From the NCBI GenBank assembly GCA_009773515.1, contig WSXX01000028.1:1-64000 (forward strand): a stretch of 64,000 nt of DNA, in the 5' to 3' direction. The stretch is from Bacteroidota bacterium. Its GTDB lineage: Bacteria > Bacteroidota > Bacteroidia > Bacteroidales > Lentimicrobiaceae. Made by a program: the position numbers and the translations under genes. This document shows, piece after piece, positions 43,450 to 54,192 of this stretch (position 1 is its first letter; each line of letters opens with the position of its first letter). The notes beneath the pieces are model-generated. The model did not search any database, had not been told where the DNA came from, and saw only the letters and a program-made list of their open reading frames with translations.

Positions 43450-46302
43450 ATGAACTACAAAGAACCAGAAACAATCAGTGCCGAAAACCACATCCTTATC
43501 AAAGGAGCTAAAGTTCACAATCTCAAGAATATAAGCCTCAATATTCCCCGTAACAAGTTTGTTGTGATTACCGGACTTTCCGGATCAGGAAAATCTTCAC
43601 TCGCCTTCGATACGCTCTATGCTGAAGGTCAAAGACGCTATGTTGAAAGCCTGAGCGCTTATGCAAGGCAATTTCTTGGCCGGATGAGCAAGCCAGAAGT
43701 TGAATATATCAAGGGAATTGCACCCGCAATTGCCATTGAGCAAAAAGTTAACACGCGCAATCCGAGATCAACCGTTGGCACATCCACCGAAATTTACGAA
43801 TATGTAAAACTTCTTTTTGCCAGAATTGGCAGAACTTTCTCTCCTGTAAGTAACGTGGTGGTAAAAAGAGACACCGTTACTGATGTTTGCGATTTTATCC
43901 TCAAAATGCAGCCGGAAACCAGAGTCAGTATCATGTGCCGGCTGCTGATCAAACACAACCGCTCTGTTGCTACACAATTAACCATTCTGATGCAGCAGGG
44001 TTTTAGCAGGGTGAAACACAACGGAACTGTAATCAGGATTGATGAACTGCTGAAATCAGATCCCGATCCTGAAGTAACTTATCATTTGCTGGTGGACAGA
44101 GTTACTGTTAATCCTGCTGATGAAGATTTATTCCAGCGGATTGCTGATTCGGTTCAAACGGCCTTTTATGAAGGCGATGGTGAGTGCATCTGCGAATTTG
44201 AGTCGGATGGTAAAGTTGAGTCAAAAGTATTCTCCAACAGGTTTGAAGCCGATGGAATTACCTTTGAAGAACCTTCTGTTAATCTGTTTAGTTTCAACAA
44301 TCCTTATGGAGCCTGTAAAACCTGCGAAGGTTTCGGAAGTATTATCGGCATTGACGAAGATCTTGTAATTCCGAATAAAAGCCTTTCGGTTTACGAAGAT
44401 GCCATTGCCTGCTGGAAAGGAGAAAAGCTGAGTGAATGGAAAGATGTTCTGGTAAAAAATGCCTACAAATTCAACTTCCCGGTTCATAAACCCTGGTATG
44501 ATCTTTCTGAAGAGCAAAAAAATATTGTATGGACTGGCAATCAGTATTTTGAAGGCTTAAATGCATTTTTTAAATTTGTTGAAGAGCAAACCTATAAAAT
44601 ACAATACCGTGTTTTGCAATCGCGCTACCGCGGAAAAACAATTTGCCCCGAATGTAGAGGAACACGCTTAAGAGGTGATGCCAATTATGTAAAAATCAAC
44701 GGCAGGTCAATTTCCGAAATCGTATTACTTCCTGTGAGTGATTCTCTGAATTTCTTCAGAAATCTGGAATTAAATGACTTTGAAAAAACTATATCAAAGC
44801 GCCTGATCACAGAAATATCAAACCGACTGGGCTTTCTTAGTGATGTCGGATTAGGCTATCTTACGCTGAACCGCTTGTCGTCAAGCCTTTCGGGAGGTGA
44901 ATCCCAACGCATCAACCTTGCCACCTCGCTGGGCAGCAGCCTGGTAGGTTCAATGTATATTCTGGATGAACCCAGCATAGGATTACACCCGCGCGATACA
45001 CAGAGGCTTATAACAGTGCTCTTAAAACTCCGGGATCTGGGCAATACTGTGATTGTGGTTGAGCATGACGAAGAAATCATGCGCACCTCTGATCATCTTA
45101 TAGATATAGGTCCGCTGGCAGGGCAGAATGGAGGTGAAATTGTTTTTCAGGGAAATTTCAACCAACTGATTAATACAGAAAACAGTCTGACAGCCGATTA
45201 CCTGACAGGGAAAACAGAAATTCCGTTGCCTGCCATCAGAAGAAAATGGAGAGATTATATTGAGCTGAGCGGAGTAAGAGAAAACAACCTGAAAGGAATT
45301 GATGTAAAATTCCCGCTTAATATTCTGGTAGCAGTCACCGGAGTGAGCGGATCGGGCAAAACATCGCTTGTAAAACGGGTATTGTATCCATCGCTGAAAA
45401 AAATGTACGGAGGCTATGGCGAAAAAACCGGACTTCTGGACAGAATCAATGGCGATTACATAAAAATCAGCGAAGTTGAGCTTGTTGATCAGAATCCGAT
45501 CGGAAGATCATCCAGATCGAACCCGGCTACCTATATCAAAGCATACGATGATATCCGGGCACTCTACGCCGATCAGCCACTTTCGAAAACCCGATCATAT
45601 AAACCCGGATACTTTTCATTCAATATAGAAGGTGGCCGTTGCGAGGAATGCGAGGGAGAAGGTGTTGTTGAAATAGGGATGCAATTTATGGCCGATATTC
45701 GCCTTACCTGCGACAGCTGCAAAGGAAAACGTTTTAAAGACGAAGTTCTTGAAGTAAATTATCAGGGTAAAACCATATCCGATATTCTTGATCTAACCAT
45801 AGATGAAGCCATTCAGTTTTTCAGAGAGAATGCCAAAGGCAATAATTTCGAAAGCAAAATAGCAACCAAACTTCAACCCCTTGCTGACACAGGACTGGGT
45901 TACCTCAGAATGGGGCAATCGTCAGATACACTCAGTGGCGGTGAAGCGCAGCGCATTAAACTGGCCAGTTTTCTGGTAAAAGGCATCAATGAAAAACCTA
46001 CGCTCTTTATCTTTGATGAACCAACAACCGGGCTGCATTTTCATGACATCAATAAACTGATGGCTGCATTCAATGCCCTGATAGCCAAGCGGCACAGCAT
46101 AATTGTGATTGAGCACAATCCTGATGTTATCAAATGCGCAGATTGGGTTATTGACCTGGGTCCTGAAGGTGGAGACACCGGAGGTCATCTGGTTTTTGAA
46201 GGCACACCGGAAGATCTTGTAAAATGCGAAAGTTCTTACACAGGCAAATATCTCAGAACCAAGCTGTCTGACTCAATTGCTTCGAAAAAACCAGCCAATT
46301 AA
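43450..46302 (+). CDS. uvrA: Excinuclease ABC subunit A
   Basis: A 950-residue protein at family length. The two ABC modules carry Walker A sites [10 protein letters not shown] (about 41-50) and [10 protein letters not shown] (about 630-639), the ABC signatures [11 protein letters not shown] and [11 protein letters not shown], and zinc-finger cysteines ([29 protein letters not shown] and CDSCKGKRF). It recognises bulky DNA damage in nucleotide excision repair together with UvrB. An exact -7 box TAATTTTG lies at 43420-43427, 22 bases before the start. Confidence 0.99.
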   Translation: MNYKEPETISAENHILIKGAKVHNLKNISLNIPRNKFVVITGLSGSGKSSLAFDTLYAEGQRRYVESLSAYARQFLGRMSKPEVEYIKGIAPAIAIEQKVNTRNPRSTVGTSTEIYEYVKLLFARIGRTFSPVSNVVVKRDTVTDVCDFILKMQPETRVSIMCRLLIKHNRSVATQLTILMQQGFSRVKHNGTVIRIDELLKSDPDPEVTYHLLVDRVTVNPADEDLFQRIADSVQTAFYEGDGECICEFESDGKVESKVFSNRFEADGITFEEPSVNLFSFNNPYGACKTCEGFGSIIGIDEDLVIPNKSLSVYEDAIACWKGEKLSEWKDVLVKNAYKFNFPVHKPWYDLSEEQKNIVWTGNQYFEGLNAFFKFVEEQTYKIQYRVLQSRYRGKTICPECRGTRLRGDANYVKINGRSISEIVLLPVSDSLNFFRNLELNDFEKTISKRLITEISNRLGFLSDVGLGYLTLNRLSSSLSGGESQRINLATSLGSSLVGSMYILDEPSIGLHPRDTQRLITVLLKLRDLGNTVIVVEHDEEIMRTSDHLIDIGPLAGQNGGEIVFQGNFNQLINTENSLTADYLTGKTEIPLPAIRRKWRDYIELSGVRENNLKGIDVKFPLNILVAVTGVSGSGKTSLVKRVLYPSLKKMYGGYGEKTGLLDRINGDYIKISEVELVDQNPIGRSSRSNPATYIKAYDDIRALYADQPLSKTRSYKPGYFSFNIEGGRCEECEGEGVVEIGMQFMADIRLTCDSCKGKRFKDEVLEVNYQGKTISDILDLTIDEAIQFFRENAKGNNFESKIATKLQPLADTGLGYLRMGQSSDTLSGGEAQRIKLASFLVKGINEKPTLFIFDEPTTGLHFHDINKLMAAFNALIAKRHSIIVIEHNPDVIKCADWVIDLGPEGGDTGGHLVFEGTPEDLVKCESSYTGKYLRTKLSDSIASKKPAN

Positions 46303-46700
46303 ATAATATCTGGTTTAAATTAGGAAGCTCAATGAATATTATTTCATAGAAACTGCAGCAAACCAATGGTTAAATTGTTGGTTTTGGTTCGGGTAAAATC
46401 CGCTGAGTTCTGATATTGTTGCAGTTACATCTGACGGACTACCCATTAAGCTGTCATCATGCGTAGGTATTCACTTTTCAGTAACACAGGTCAGGCGCCT
46501 GACAACAGCAAAAAATGTAAATTTTCTTTTCACTTAAAGGAGTTACCTTTTAATATTTTTGGTATAAATCATTGAACCTGCTATCAAACTTTTATTTAAA
46601 TAGCAACTTCAAAAACAAAAACTTTTATTACTACTTTAGTACTTTGTTAAAAATTGTTTTGCGATAGCTTTCCAAAGCTTTCATTTCAGAACCTATCCAT
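46303..46700. other. 398-base gap between uvrA and the hybrid kinase
   Basis: A -7-like TATTTTTG at 46554-46561 would start a transcript with a 130-base leader for the kinase gene. No reading frame, RNA gene or repeat could be supported in the rest. Confidence 0.4.
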
Positions 46701-48395
46701 ATGGAAAACAAGCCATTACAAGAAGAATCAGGACTTAAAATCCAAAAACTCCAGAGTGAGAATGAAGAACTCAGAGAAAGCATTAAACGCCTTGAGTATC
46801 TGAAACTTCAGGAAAGAGAACTGATTGAAGCCAAGGAAGAAGCCGAACGGGAAAACCGGATGAAGTCTGATTTTCTGGCAATGATGAGTCATGAGATACG
46901 CACTCCGATGAATGGAGTAATCGGAATGACCAGCCTGCTTTTAGATACAAATCTGACTGTAGAACAAAAAAATTATGTTGAAACCCTGAGGGTTAGTGCC
47001 GACAATCTGATGACAATCATCAACGATATTCTTGATTTCTCGAAGATTGAATCCGGCAAGATGAACCTTGAGGAAGCTCCTTTTGAACTTCGGAACTGCA
47101 TTGAAGACGCACTCGACCTGTTTGCTCAAAAAGCAATAGAGAGAGGCATTGACCTGCTTTACCTTATACAACCTGATGTGTCGTCATTCCTAATCGGAGA
47201 CATCACACGCCTGCGACAGATCCTGATTAACCTGATTAACAACGCCATCAAGTTTACTGAAGAAGGTGAAGTATTTATTTCGATTGACAAGGTCAGAGAT
47301 GAAGAAGGTTATCAGGTTGTTCAGTTCTCGGTAAAAGACAGCGGAATAGGTATTCCCAAAGAAAAAATCGGAGTATTGTTTGATGCTTTCACACAAGCCG
47401 ACTCTTCTACCACACGCCGATATGGCGGAACCGGACTTGGGCTGGCAATTGCCAAACATCTGGTTGAACTTATGGATGGCGAAATATGGGTTGAAAGTCA
47501 GGTGGGTAAAGGATCAACATTCTTTTTCACTATCAAACTCAGAACCTCGGGCATTGGAAAAACCAAACTTTATGTCAGAGGCCAGATTCCTGAATTAAAA
47601 AACAGCAGAGTTCTGATTGTTGATGACAACGAAACCAACCGACATATTTTTACACTTCAGTTTGAATCATGGGGTATGCTGCCGGTTACTGCAAAATCAG
47701 GACAGGAAGCACTTGCCATTATTGAAGAAGACGAAGAGCCGTTTGATCTGGCAGTAGTTGATATGCAGATGCCGGCGATGGACGGACTTGAATTGGGACG
47801 ATCGATCAAAGCGCTGCCATTCAAAGGAGAAATTCCACTGATTATGCTAACATCATTGGGCAAGATCAACAAACTCCCGACCGATGTTTTTGATGCCCAG
47901 CTTTCAAAACCAATCAAACTGGCCGAACTTTTCGAAGAAGTGCTCAGGGTAATTGCTGAAGCCCGAAACCGCAGAAGCAACCTGGCCGATCATAACATCG
48001 ATAAAAATCTGGCGGCGAAACTACCTATGCGTATTTTGCTTGCTGAGGATAACATCACAAATCAAGACCTTGTAATTACCTTGCTGAGTAAAATGGGCTA
48101 CAAGATTGACGCTGTTGAAAACGGCCGAAAAGTGCTTGAAATGATGGAGCGCAAGAAATATGACATAATTCTGATGGACATTCAGATGCCGGTGATGAAC
48201 GGTATGGAAGCCACAAAAATAATCTGCGAAAAGTATCCTGAAGCCGACCGTCCGAAGATTATAGCCATTACCGCAAATGCAATGCCCGGAGACCGTGAAA
48301 GGTATCTGAGCGCCGGAATGGTTGACTATCTGCCTAAGCCCATCAAGTTTAAAGATGTGCAATCGGTACTTATCAAATGGGGTAAGAAAAAGTAA
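46701..48395 (+). CDS. Soluble hybrid histidine kinase with two receiver domains
   Basis: A 564-residue cytoplasmic protein with no membrane segment. Residues 1-55 are a coiled coil and no other sensor domain is seen. HisKA has its phospho-acceptor H64 in [14 protein letters not shown], the HATPase carries the N box (LINNAIKF) and G boxes ([16 protein letters not shown]). Receiver 1 has D354 (VVDMQMP), but its lysine region reads LSKPIK. Receiver 2 has D493 (LMDIQMP) and KPIK. The output needs an HPt partner: an orphan HPt gene is at 19385. The input signal must come through the coiled coil or a partner protein. Confidence 0.93.
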   Translation: MENKPLQEESGLKIQKLQSENEELRESIKRLEYLKLQERELIEAKEEAERENRMKSDFLAMMSHEIRTPMNGVIGMTSLLLDTNLTVEQKNYVETLRVSADNLMTIINDILDFSKIESGKMNLEEAPFELRNCIEDALDLFAQKAIERGIDLLYLIQPDVSSFLIGDITRLRQILINLINNAIKFTEEGEVFISIDKVRDEEGYQVVQFSVKDSGIGIPKEKIGVLFDAFTQADSSTTRRYGGTGLGLAIAKHLVELMDGEIWVESQVGKGSTFFFTIKLRTSGIGKTKLYVRGQIPELKNSRVLIVDDNETNRHIFTLQFESWGMLPVTAKSGQEALAIIEEDEEPFDLAVVDMQMPAMDGLELGRSIKALPFKGEIPLIMLTSLGKINKLPTDVFDAQLSKPIKLAELFEEVLRVIAEARNRRSNLADHNIDKNLAAKLPMRILLAEDNITNQDLVITLLSKMGYKIDAVENGRKVLEMMERKKYDIILMDIQMPVMNGMEATKIICEKYPEADRPKIIAITANAMPGDRERYLSAGMVDYLPKPIKFKDVQSVLIKWGKKK

Positions 48396-48406
48396 GAATT
48401 GATGAT

Positions 48407-48442
48407 TAATAAAAAAGCCCGGGATGCCGGGCTTTTTTATTA
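48407..48442. terminator. Strong bidirectional terminator
   Basis: A perfect 16-bp stem (48407-48422 with 48427-48442) with a 4-base loop GATG, flanked by A and T runs. It lies between convergent genes. Confidence 0.92.
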
Positions 48443-48463
48443 ATAGATCATTTATTTTAATGA

Positions 48464-51235
48464 TCAGTATTTCACAAATTTTCCGGTATATATCGCATCC
48501 CTGGTATTCACCCTGATAATATAAACACCGGCAGGATATGGCTCAACATGCACGACTTTCGCATTGCCCGCATAATACGTTTCAGTAACTTGTTCGCCTG
48601 TAACGCTATGAATAAGTACTTTACCGGCTCCGGATCCCTCAGGCAACAAAATAGTCAGCCAATCTCCGGCAGGATTGGGAAACACCTGAACACAGCCTGA
48701 ATATTCAATTAATTTTGAATCTACTGAAAGACAAGCTTCATTAATTTCATTAACGCTATTACATCCCAATCGATTACTACCTATGTAGGCCAATCCAGGA
48801 GAAATTTGAAGAAATCCGCAGATACTCTCAACTTCACAATGAAATAAACGTGTATTGCCCATAATTTGAAGCCTTGAAATGGATTCAGAGTTAATGTTTC
48901 TGATACCATCAATATTTCGCAGGGAAAAGCAGTCTAAGATGCTTAATTCTCCGTTTCCAATATCAGTTAGCTGGCTCAATGCATCAAGATTGACAATAGC
49001 ACCCATGCTTAATTCGAGTCCGTTGCCGATATAATTAAGACTATCCAAACCAGTTAACAATGTATTTCTCAAACACGATCGCAGTTTAACTGATTTTCCA
49101 ACCCACCTCAGGTTTTCCAGAGCATTTAAGCTATTGAGTTCAAACAATTGTTCAAGAATCAGATTTCCATGAATTGTATCCAAAAATTGGAGGCCATCTA
49201 ACGAATTAAGTACGGTACAACCTGAAATTATTATATCATTTCCTAAGTATTCCATAGATCCCAAGGCAGAAATATCTGCAAGATTGTAATTGTTGGTAAA
49301 TCTCAGATCACTACCTATGTTTTGAAGATTATTGAGGCCATCGAGCGAATGGAGGGCATCAGTCCATTCAATGATTAAGCTTCCTCCAATTCCCGAAATA
49401 CTATTTAAGCCTTGCAGATTAGTCAATAAGTTCGTATTGGTCTCATCTCTGCGACCGATAAATAAGTCTCCCGAAATACTTTGAATCTGAATCAAACTAT
49501 CGAGGCTAATAACATCCTCACCAGCTATTGAAATTGAACCATTCAAATCAATACAATCAGGGTATTCCAAAGGAAAAGCATCCACATCAGCCTGACTTGA
49601 AAGATAGTAGTTGCCATAAGGCAGACAAGCATTTAAAAGTCCGCATGAGGCAGAAACTTCAGCATGTTTGATACATCCTGACGCATTATTGTAAATATTT
49701 ACCGGACCTGATGGATTTGCAAGGAAACTGCAGATTACATCTGCACTGCAATCTGATAGCAGGGCATTGTCGTATATGCTGATTGAAGTTATACTCAGAG
49801 GCAAAATATTATCAATCCCTGTCAACGACAAAAGCGAATCATTTTCTGAAATCTGCAATTTACCATTCAAAATCCCAAGTGCAGAGAATGATTGAAGGCT
49901 CTCCAATCGCGGATTATTCCAGATAACAAGATCTCCGCCAATTTCAGAAAGATCAGAAATACCATTTACATTCTGCAGCACCGCGTTATGACTAATGCTA
50001 AAAGAACCTCCGATACTTTGAAGCGCATCCAGACCTTCAAGATTATCCAGCATCAGCAATCTCTCTATTAATAAGTCACCTTCTACCCGCTCAAGTGCAT
50101 TAAGACCGCTGAGTGATTGCAGTTCTCTGTTCATTGAAATTTCTACATTACCTCCAACATAATGTAGATTTTGCAGGCCCTGCATACTTGCAAGTACTTT
50201 GCTTGTTAATACTGTGAACTTGCCGCCAATAGTATCCAGACTATTGAGCCCTGAAAAGTCAACAAGCCTGTCCATATCCTGAATTGAGAACTCGCCTCCA
50301 ATTTTACTCAGACTGCCAATTCCTGTGAGATCTAAAATTGAATCAAGGCTAACAATAAAGCAATTTCCTTGTATGATTTTCAAATCGGACAAACCATTCA
50401 TACTCTTCAGCTTTCCAAGCCCATAAAAGAAAAGGTCACCCTGTATGGTATCCAGTCCTGATAAGCCGGCAAGTGAAGTGAGTGAATTATCAACAACAAT
50501 TTCAAGACGACCTTCAATTTTTCTGAGATTCTGCAAGCCATTGAGCGAGGATAGTGATGTACCGGTAATATACAAATGACTTCCAATTTCAGTGAGTGAT
50601 GAAAACGCCGACAAATCTGCAACTCCCAAATCACCACCTAAGAGTAACATACCTTCTAAACGACTGAAATTTAACATTGGATTCAGATTTTGCAAAAGAG
50701 GCAGATCGTATATCTCAACGCCTCCGCCTAAAACCTGCAATGACTGCAAGGCATTTATTTGCTGCAACACTGGCAATATTTGAATGATCAACGATCCTCC
50801 GACAGTGTTGAGTGAATCCAATCCGCTAAATGATTCCAAAAGGTTATTATGGAAAACAGCCAGATCCCCGCCAATATACCTCAAACTATCTAGAGGTTGC
50901 AATGTAACTATTTCAGGGTTGTATTTAATTGTAAGATTCCCTCCTATCGAATCAATATTTTGTAAACCCGAAAGGGATGAAACTCCCTGAAGGTAACTTA
51001 TGGTTAGATTTCCCCTGATTTTTGTGATTACACTCAATCCATCAAGGTTCACAATATTATTACCTGTTTCACCAATGGTGAGATCTCCTTCTATTTCAGT
51101 GCAACCAGGATAAATAATAGAAAAATAATCAATCTGAGCTTGAGTAGTGATAATTTTTCCTTCGGGAAGGCAACCCTGCGCTACAGCAACTGTATAAGCA
51201 ACTAAAAGGTAAATAATAACAAGTATTTTTTTCAT
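48464..51235 (-). CDS. Type IX-secreted protein with two L-domain leucine-rich modules
   Basis: A 923-residue protein with signal peptide MKKILVIIYLLVAYTVAVAQ. The body is a right-handed solenoid of about 24-residue repeats of the type SIGGNLTI...LxSLxGLxxLxxI (receptor L-domain/leucine-rich). Two blocks begin alike: a cysteine-bearing head near 31-54 (CLPEGKIITTQAQIDYF... to PGCTEIEGDL) and a second near 550 (CLPYGNYYLSSQADVDAF to DCIDLNGSIS). Each block ends in a short capping segment with C. A Por secretion domain closes it (VFPNPAGDWLTILLPEG to YTGKFVKY). A binding or adhesion role is likely. Confidence 0.8.
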   Translation of the reverse strand: MKKILVIIYLLVAYTVAVAQGCLPEGKIITTQAQIDYFSIIYPGCTEIEGDLTIGETGNNIVNLDGLSVITKIRGNLTISYLQGVSSLSGLQNIDSIGGNLTIKYNPEIVTLQPLDSLRYIGGDLAVFHNNLLESFSGLDSLNTVGGSLIIQILPVLQQINALQSLQVLGGGVEIYDLPLLQNLNPMLNFSRLEGMLLLGGDLGVADLSAFSSLTEIGSHLYITGTSLSSLNGLQNLRKIEGRLEIVVDNSLTSLAGLSGLDTIQGDLFFYGLGKLKSMNGLSDLKIIQGNCFIVSLDSILDLTGIGSLSKIGGEFSIQDMDRLVDFSGLNSLDTIGGKFTVLTSKVLASMQGLQNLHYVGGNVEISMNRELQSLSGLNALERVEGDLLIERLLMLDNLEGLDALQSIGGSFSISHNAVLQNVNGISDLSEIGGDLVIWNNPRLESLQSFSALGILNGKLQISENDSLLSLTGIDNILPLSITSISIYDNALLSDCSADVICSFLANPSGPVNIYNNASGCIKHAEVSASCGLLNACLPYGNYYLSSQADVDAFPLEYPDCIDLNGSISIAGEDVISLDSLIQIQSISGDLFIGRRDETNTNLLTNLQGLNSISGIGGSLIIEWTDALHSLDGLNNLQNIGSDLRFTNNYNLADISALGSMEYLGNDIIISGCTVLNSLDGLQFLDTIHGNLILEQLFELNSLNALENLRWVGKSVKLRSCLRNTLLTGLDSLNYIGNGLELSMGAIVNLDALSQLTDIGNGELSILDCFSLRNIDGIRNINSESISRLQIMGNTRLFHCEVESICGFLQISPGLAYIGSNRLGCNSVNEINEACLSVDSKLIEYSGCVQVFPNPAGDWLTILLPEGSGAGKVLIHSVTGEQVTETYYAGNAKVVHVEPYPAGVYIIRVNTRDAIYTGKFVKY

Positions 51236-51616
51236 AAAGTTTATCTTTTGTTTAAAAGACAATCATAAGCGCATTTACCCCTATTCATATTTAATGTTTA
51301 TTTATTTGTTTTTTTGATAAAAGGCTTCATCGATTTCAATTTCAGGAAAATTATTGAATATGGGAAGATGTTAGGTTTCCAGATCCATTCGATTATTTAT
51401 AACCTTGACGATGTTGAAAATGACAGATTTTCAACTTTAGATATACTGTATAGTTTATTTTTCTGGAAACGTCAGGCCATTCTCTTAGAAAACAGAAACA
51501 GCATCACGATCAACTATCTATGTACCTTTGTTTTACAAAATTTATTTCCATAAAGCAAGAAAAACTAAATAATTCTCAGTATAACTTACTTTTGCCTGAA
51601 ATTAATTAATCAGATT
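51236..51616. other. 381-base gap upstream of the YgjV-like gene
   Basis: Two exact -7 boxes are present: TACCTTTG (51523-51530) and TACTTTTG (51587-51594), the latter 23 bases before the start codon. A 79-codon frame from 51314 has no family-like sequence and contains the first box near its end, so it is not reported as a gene. Confidence 0.5.
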
Positions 51617-52243
51617 ATGGAAATAAGTTTTCTGCAATGGATCGGCTATATTGCCTCAATCATCATTGCCATATCAATGACCGTGAGTTCAATTCTCATG
51701 TTCAGATGGATCAACCTGGTGGGAGCTGTTACCTTTTCAGCTTATGGATTTTTGATTGGTGCACTGCCCGTCGGATTCCTGAACTTATTTATTGTATTGG
51801 TAGATATCTATTATCTGCGATCTATCTATTCAAAAAAAGAAATCTTTGAAATTCTTCACGTAAAACCGGATAGTCAATACCTTGAAAGGTTTCTGAAATT
51901 CCATAAAAAAGATATCCTGAACTTTTTCCCGGAATTCAATTACAAGCCCAATCAGGGAGATACAGTATTTTTTATTCTCCGCGATATGGCCGTCGCCGGC
52001 ATTTTTATCGCGCATCGTCAGGAAGTCAAATCACTTCTGGTTACCCTGGATTATGTTATTCCTGAATACCGCGATTTCAAGAATGGCAAATTCGTATTTC
52101 TGAGCCTCCGTGACCAATTTATTGAAGATGGCATATCCAAAATAATTGCTCAGTCTCAAACTAAAAAACACAAGAAATACCTGATGAAAAATGGGTTTGT
52201 CAAAATGGATGATAACCATTATGAAAAGTCGCTGGCGGATTGA
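51617..52243 (+). CDS. YgjV-like membrane protein with a soluble C-terminal domain
   Basis: A 208-residue protein. Residues 1-70 hold three membrane segments with SSILMFRWINLVGAVTFSAY, as in the YgjV (Imp-YgjV) family. Residues about 80-208 form a soluble domain with the pattern MAVAGIFIAHRQE... to VIPEYRDFKNGKF, which resembles the end of a GNAT acetyltransferase fold (strand, then R/G loop). The enzyme activity is unproven. Promoter TACTTTTG is at 51587-51594. Confidence 0.65.
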   Translation: MEISFLQWIGYIASIIIAISMTVSSILMFRWINLVGAVTFSAYGFLIGALPVGFLNLFIVLVDIYYLRSIYSKKEIFEILHVKPDSQYLERFLKFHKKDILNFFPEFNYKPNQGDTVFFILRDMAVAGIFIAHRQEVKSLLVTLDYVIPEYRDFKNGKFVFLSLRDQFIEDGISKIIAQSQTKKHKKYLMKNGFVKMDDNHYEKSLAD

Positions 52244-52276
52244 AAATATAGAATCGCAATTGAATCAGGGTCAGTT

Positions 52277-52322
52277 AAAGGTTGCCATGATTTGACAATC
52301 TAATAATAGCTGGGGTGAGAAT
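52277..52322. repeat. Degenerate copy of the tRNA 3' end and terminator arm
   Basis: This stretch matches 52334-52379 at 36 of 46 positions: AAAGGTTGCCA, then TGACAA, a variable middle, then TAGC and GAGAAT. The second copy covers the tRNA's terminator arm and its 3' acceptor end (T-stem side). The spacing between copies is 57 bases. It is a partial duplication of the tRNA end. Confidence 0.6.
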
Positions 52323-52331
52323 AGAGTAAAA

Positions 52332-52362
52332 AAAAAGGTTGCCATAATGTGACAACCTTTTT
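52332..52362 (-). terminator. Terminator of the tRNA gene
   Basis: AAAAAGGTTG (52332-52341) and CAACCTTTTT (52353-52362) pair perfectly over an 11-base loop. Read on the minus strand, the arm ends in a T run directly after the tRNA. Confidence 0.75.
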
Positions 52363-52363
52363 G

Positions 52364-52437
52364 TAGCGGGGACGAGAATTGAACTCGTGACCTCCGGGTT
52401 ATGAATCCGACGCTCTAACCGACTGAGCTACCCCGCC
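52364..52437 (-). tRNA. tRNA-Met(CAT)
   Basis: A 74-base cloverleaf on the minus strand. The acceptor stem GGCGGGG/CCCCGCT pairs with one G-U pair, the D arm is GCTC/GAGC, the anticodon loop TTCATAA holds CAT, and the T arm is ACGAG/CTCGT with loop TTCAATT. CCA is not encoded. An A-C pair at the top of the anticodon stem (A31-C39) is a small irregularity. A CAT anticodon fits elongator Met or, if modified by TilS, Ile2. A promoter lies at 52454-52483. Confidence 0.95.
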
Positions 52438-52453
52438 ATTGTTTTTGGGAGTG

Positions 52454-52483
52454 CAAAAATAGGCAATTATTTAATAATTGCAA
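52454..52483 (-). promoter_or_regulatory. tRNA promoter
   Basis: On the minus strand TTG (52481-52483) is followed after 19 bases by TATTTTTG (52454-52461), an exact -7 box 16 bases upstream of the tRNA. Confidence 0.7.
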
Positions 52484-52525
52484 GGGATTGATTAACTTTT
52501 GGAAAAATTATTGACTTTGCTGGAA

Positions 52526-53023
52526 TCATTCTATTGAGATAACTTTAAATTTCGTTTCTCTGTTTGACAGTTTCAAGGCAACTGTTTCGTTAACTTTTTT
52601 TTGAATTAACACTCTGGCAAGCGGCGAGATAAAAGAAATTTTACCCTGCTTTATGTCTGCTTCATCCACTCCAACAATCTGAAATTTATGCACTTTTTTA
52701 TCATCACCTATCTGAAGTGTTATGGTTGAACCAAAACGAATCTCATGGTCAGATTCAGCTTCTGCGGAAATTACCTGAGCCGAAGTAATCCGGTTTTCAA
52801 GCATCTGAAGCTGCGTATTTACAATGGCAATGGCGTTTGCTGTATCATGATCATCGCCAATAGTAAGTTCTTTCAGTTTTGCAAGGAGCAATTCCTTTTC
52901 TTTCAATAAGCTCTCCATTCCTGTTGGGGTAACATAATTAGGCACACCATTGGGCAGATATGCCCGTGGTGGAACAAATGGCGCTTCCCGCTGATCATCT
53001 TCGTTTACAAAAGCTCGGCTCAT
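52526..53023 (-). CDS. GreB-like transcription elongation factor
   Basis: A 165-residue protein beginning MSRAFVNEDD, the GreB-type start. A helical N-terminal coiled coil (about 35-90: GMESLLKEKELLLAKLKEL to LQMLENRIT) is followed by the C-terminal domain (95-165: RFGSTITLQIGDDKKVHKFQ to FISPLARVLIQKKV). It should relieve backtracked RNA polymerase. It is last in an operon with the two genes upstream (29-base gap to the dehydrogenase). A second Gre-like gene is at 14588. Confidence 0.85.
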   Translation of the reverse strand: MSRAFVNEDDQREAPFVPPRAYLPNGVPNYVTPTGMESLLKEKELLLAKLKELTIGDDHDTANAIAIVNTQLQMLENRITSAQVISAEAESDHEIRFGSTITLQIGDDKKVHKFQIVGVDEADIKQGKISFISPLARVLIQKKVNETVALKLSNRETKFKVISIE

Positions 53024-53052
53024 CTTCTGATGATTAGAAAGTAAATACAGCT

Positions 53053-54192
53053 CTATTCCAAAACCTCATGCTCCTCCTTATAAACTACTCCCCTTCTTCG
53101 CAAACCTTCGAGTAAAAAGCTTACAATTTTCGGGTCTTTTCCCAGAAATTCCGGCGCAGAAACACCTTTGTGTGAATAGAGTCCCTGAGCCAGCAAGCGC
53201 ACAGTCATTGTTGCTGTATATCCTGTGGTGCGCGCCATTGAATGGATTCCTGTTTCGCTGTCGTAACGGTCAAGCAGATTCCATGTATAACGGTTTCTTA
53301 TGCCATCTTTAATGCCTTCGACGATTACCTGCATTATTGTCAGATCTTCCTCCCCTTTTTCGAGTTTCCATTTCGGGAAAAGTAGTTTTGAGGTAAACTC
53401 GAGCGGGCTGATCATTGTTCCGTTGATATTGATGGGTTCTTTGTCGAAGAAGCCTGTATCTCGCAAAACCGCCATTTTTTCGATGTGCCCTTTATAACGA
53501 AGCGTTTTCTCAATCATATAATCCCCTTTAATGGTGGTTGCCAGTGTACGCAATCCATCACTGTTAAAGGCTTCCAGGGTTCCGATTCCAGGGAAATTCA
53601 GCAATTCAGGATCTGACAAAGCTTCACGAATGACCATTCTACCACCATCGATATAACGGGCTGGGCGGGTGTATTCTTCAATAACATCAATGGGCGAAAA
53701 AACGGCTTTGTACTCATAAGGCCAGGTTCTCACCACAGGAAGCCCGCCTACATAAGTGATGCCTTTTTCAAGCGTATCAAGCAATGCAGCACCATATCCA
53801 ATCAGCACATTGCTCATACCGGGCGCCACACCAATATCGCAGATCACGGTAACACCTTTATCCTTTGCCAGTTGATCGAGACCAAACATATCTTCAGGGA
53901 AAAAGGCAATGTCAACCACATTCTTACCGCATTCGATCAATCGTTCAAGGGTACGGTAACCCATAAAACCAGGAACTGCATTTACAACAATATCTTTATC
54001 GGCAGCCAGAAATTTTATGGTTTCAGCTTTGTCAAGATCAGCCCTTACGGTTTCTATTCCGGCATAAGCCGAAAGTTTCGACAAGGCTTCGCTGCTGATA
54101 TCGGCAGCTGTTACTTCAAATTCACCATCTTTTGCAAGGTCAATTGCCATTGGACCTCCAACAAGGCCGGCACCGAGAACGAGTATTTTCAT
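53053..54192 (-). CDS. Saccharopine dehydrogenase-family protein
   Basis: A 379-residue NAD(P)-dependent enzyme. The Rossmann motif is VLGAGLVGGPMA (about 4-15), with D at the end of the second strand (TAADISSE), and the segment CDIGVAPGMSNVL (about 118-130) is characteristic of saccharopine-type dehydrogenases. The C-terminal half (substrate domain) ends GVVYKEEHEVLE. Likely lysine or related amino acid metabolism, but the reaction direction cannot be read from sequence. It overlaps the upstream EamA gene by ATGA. Confidence 0.85.
   Translation of the reverse strand: MKILVLGAGLVGGPMAIDLAKDGEFEVTAADISSEALSKLSAYAGIETVRADLDKAETIKFLAADKDIVVNAVPGFMGYRTLERLIECGKNVVDIAFFPEDMFGLDQLAKDKGVTVICDIGVAPGMSNVLIGYGAALLDTLEKGITYVGGLPVVRTWPYEYKAVFSPIDVIEEYTRPARYIDGGRMVIREALSDPELLNFPGIGTLEAFNSDGLRTLATTIKGDYMIEKTLRYKGHIEKMAVLRDTGFFDKEPININGTMISPLEFTSKLLFPKWKLEKGEEDLTIMQVIVEGIKDGIRNRYTWNLLDRYDSETGIHSMARTTGYTATMTVRLLAQGLYSHKGVSAPEFLGKDPKIVSFLLEGLRRRGVVYKEEHEVLE

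Noticed and set aside
51314..51553. A 79-codon plus-strand frame in the gap before the YgjV-like gene
   Set aside because: It has no domain and no signal sequence, and an exact -7 box for downstream transcription lies inside it.
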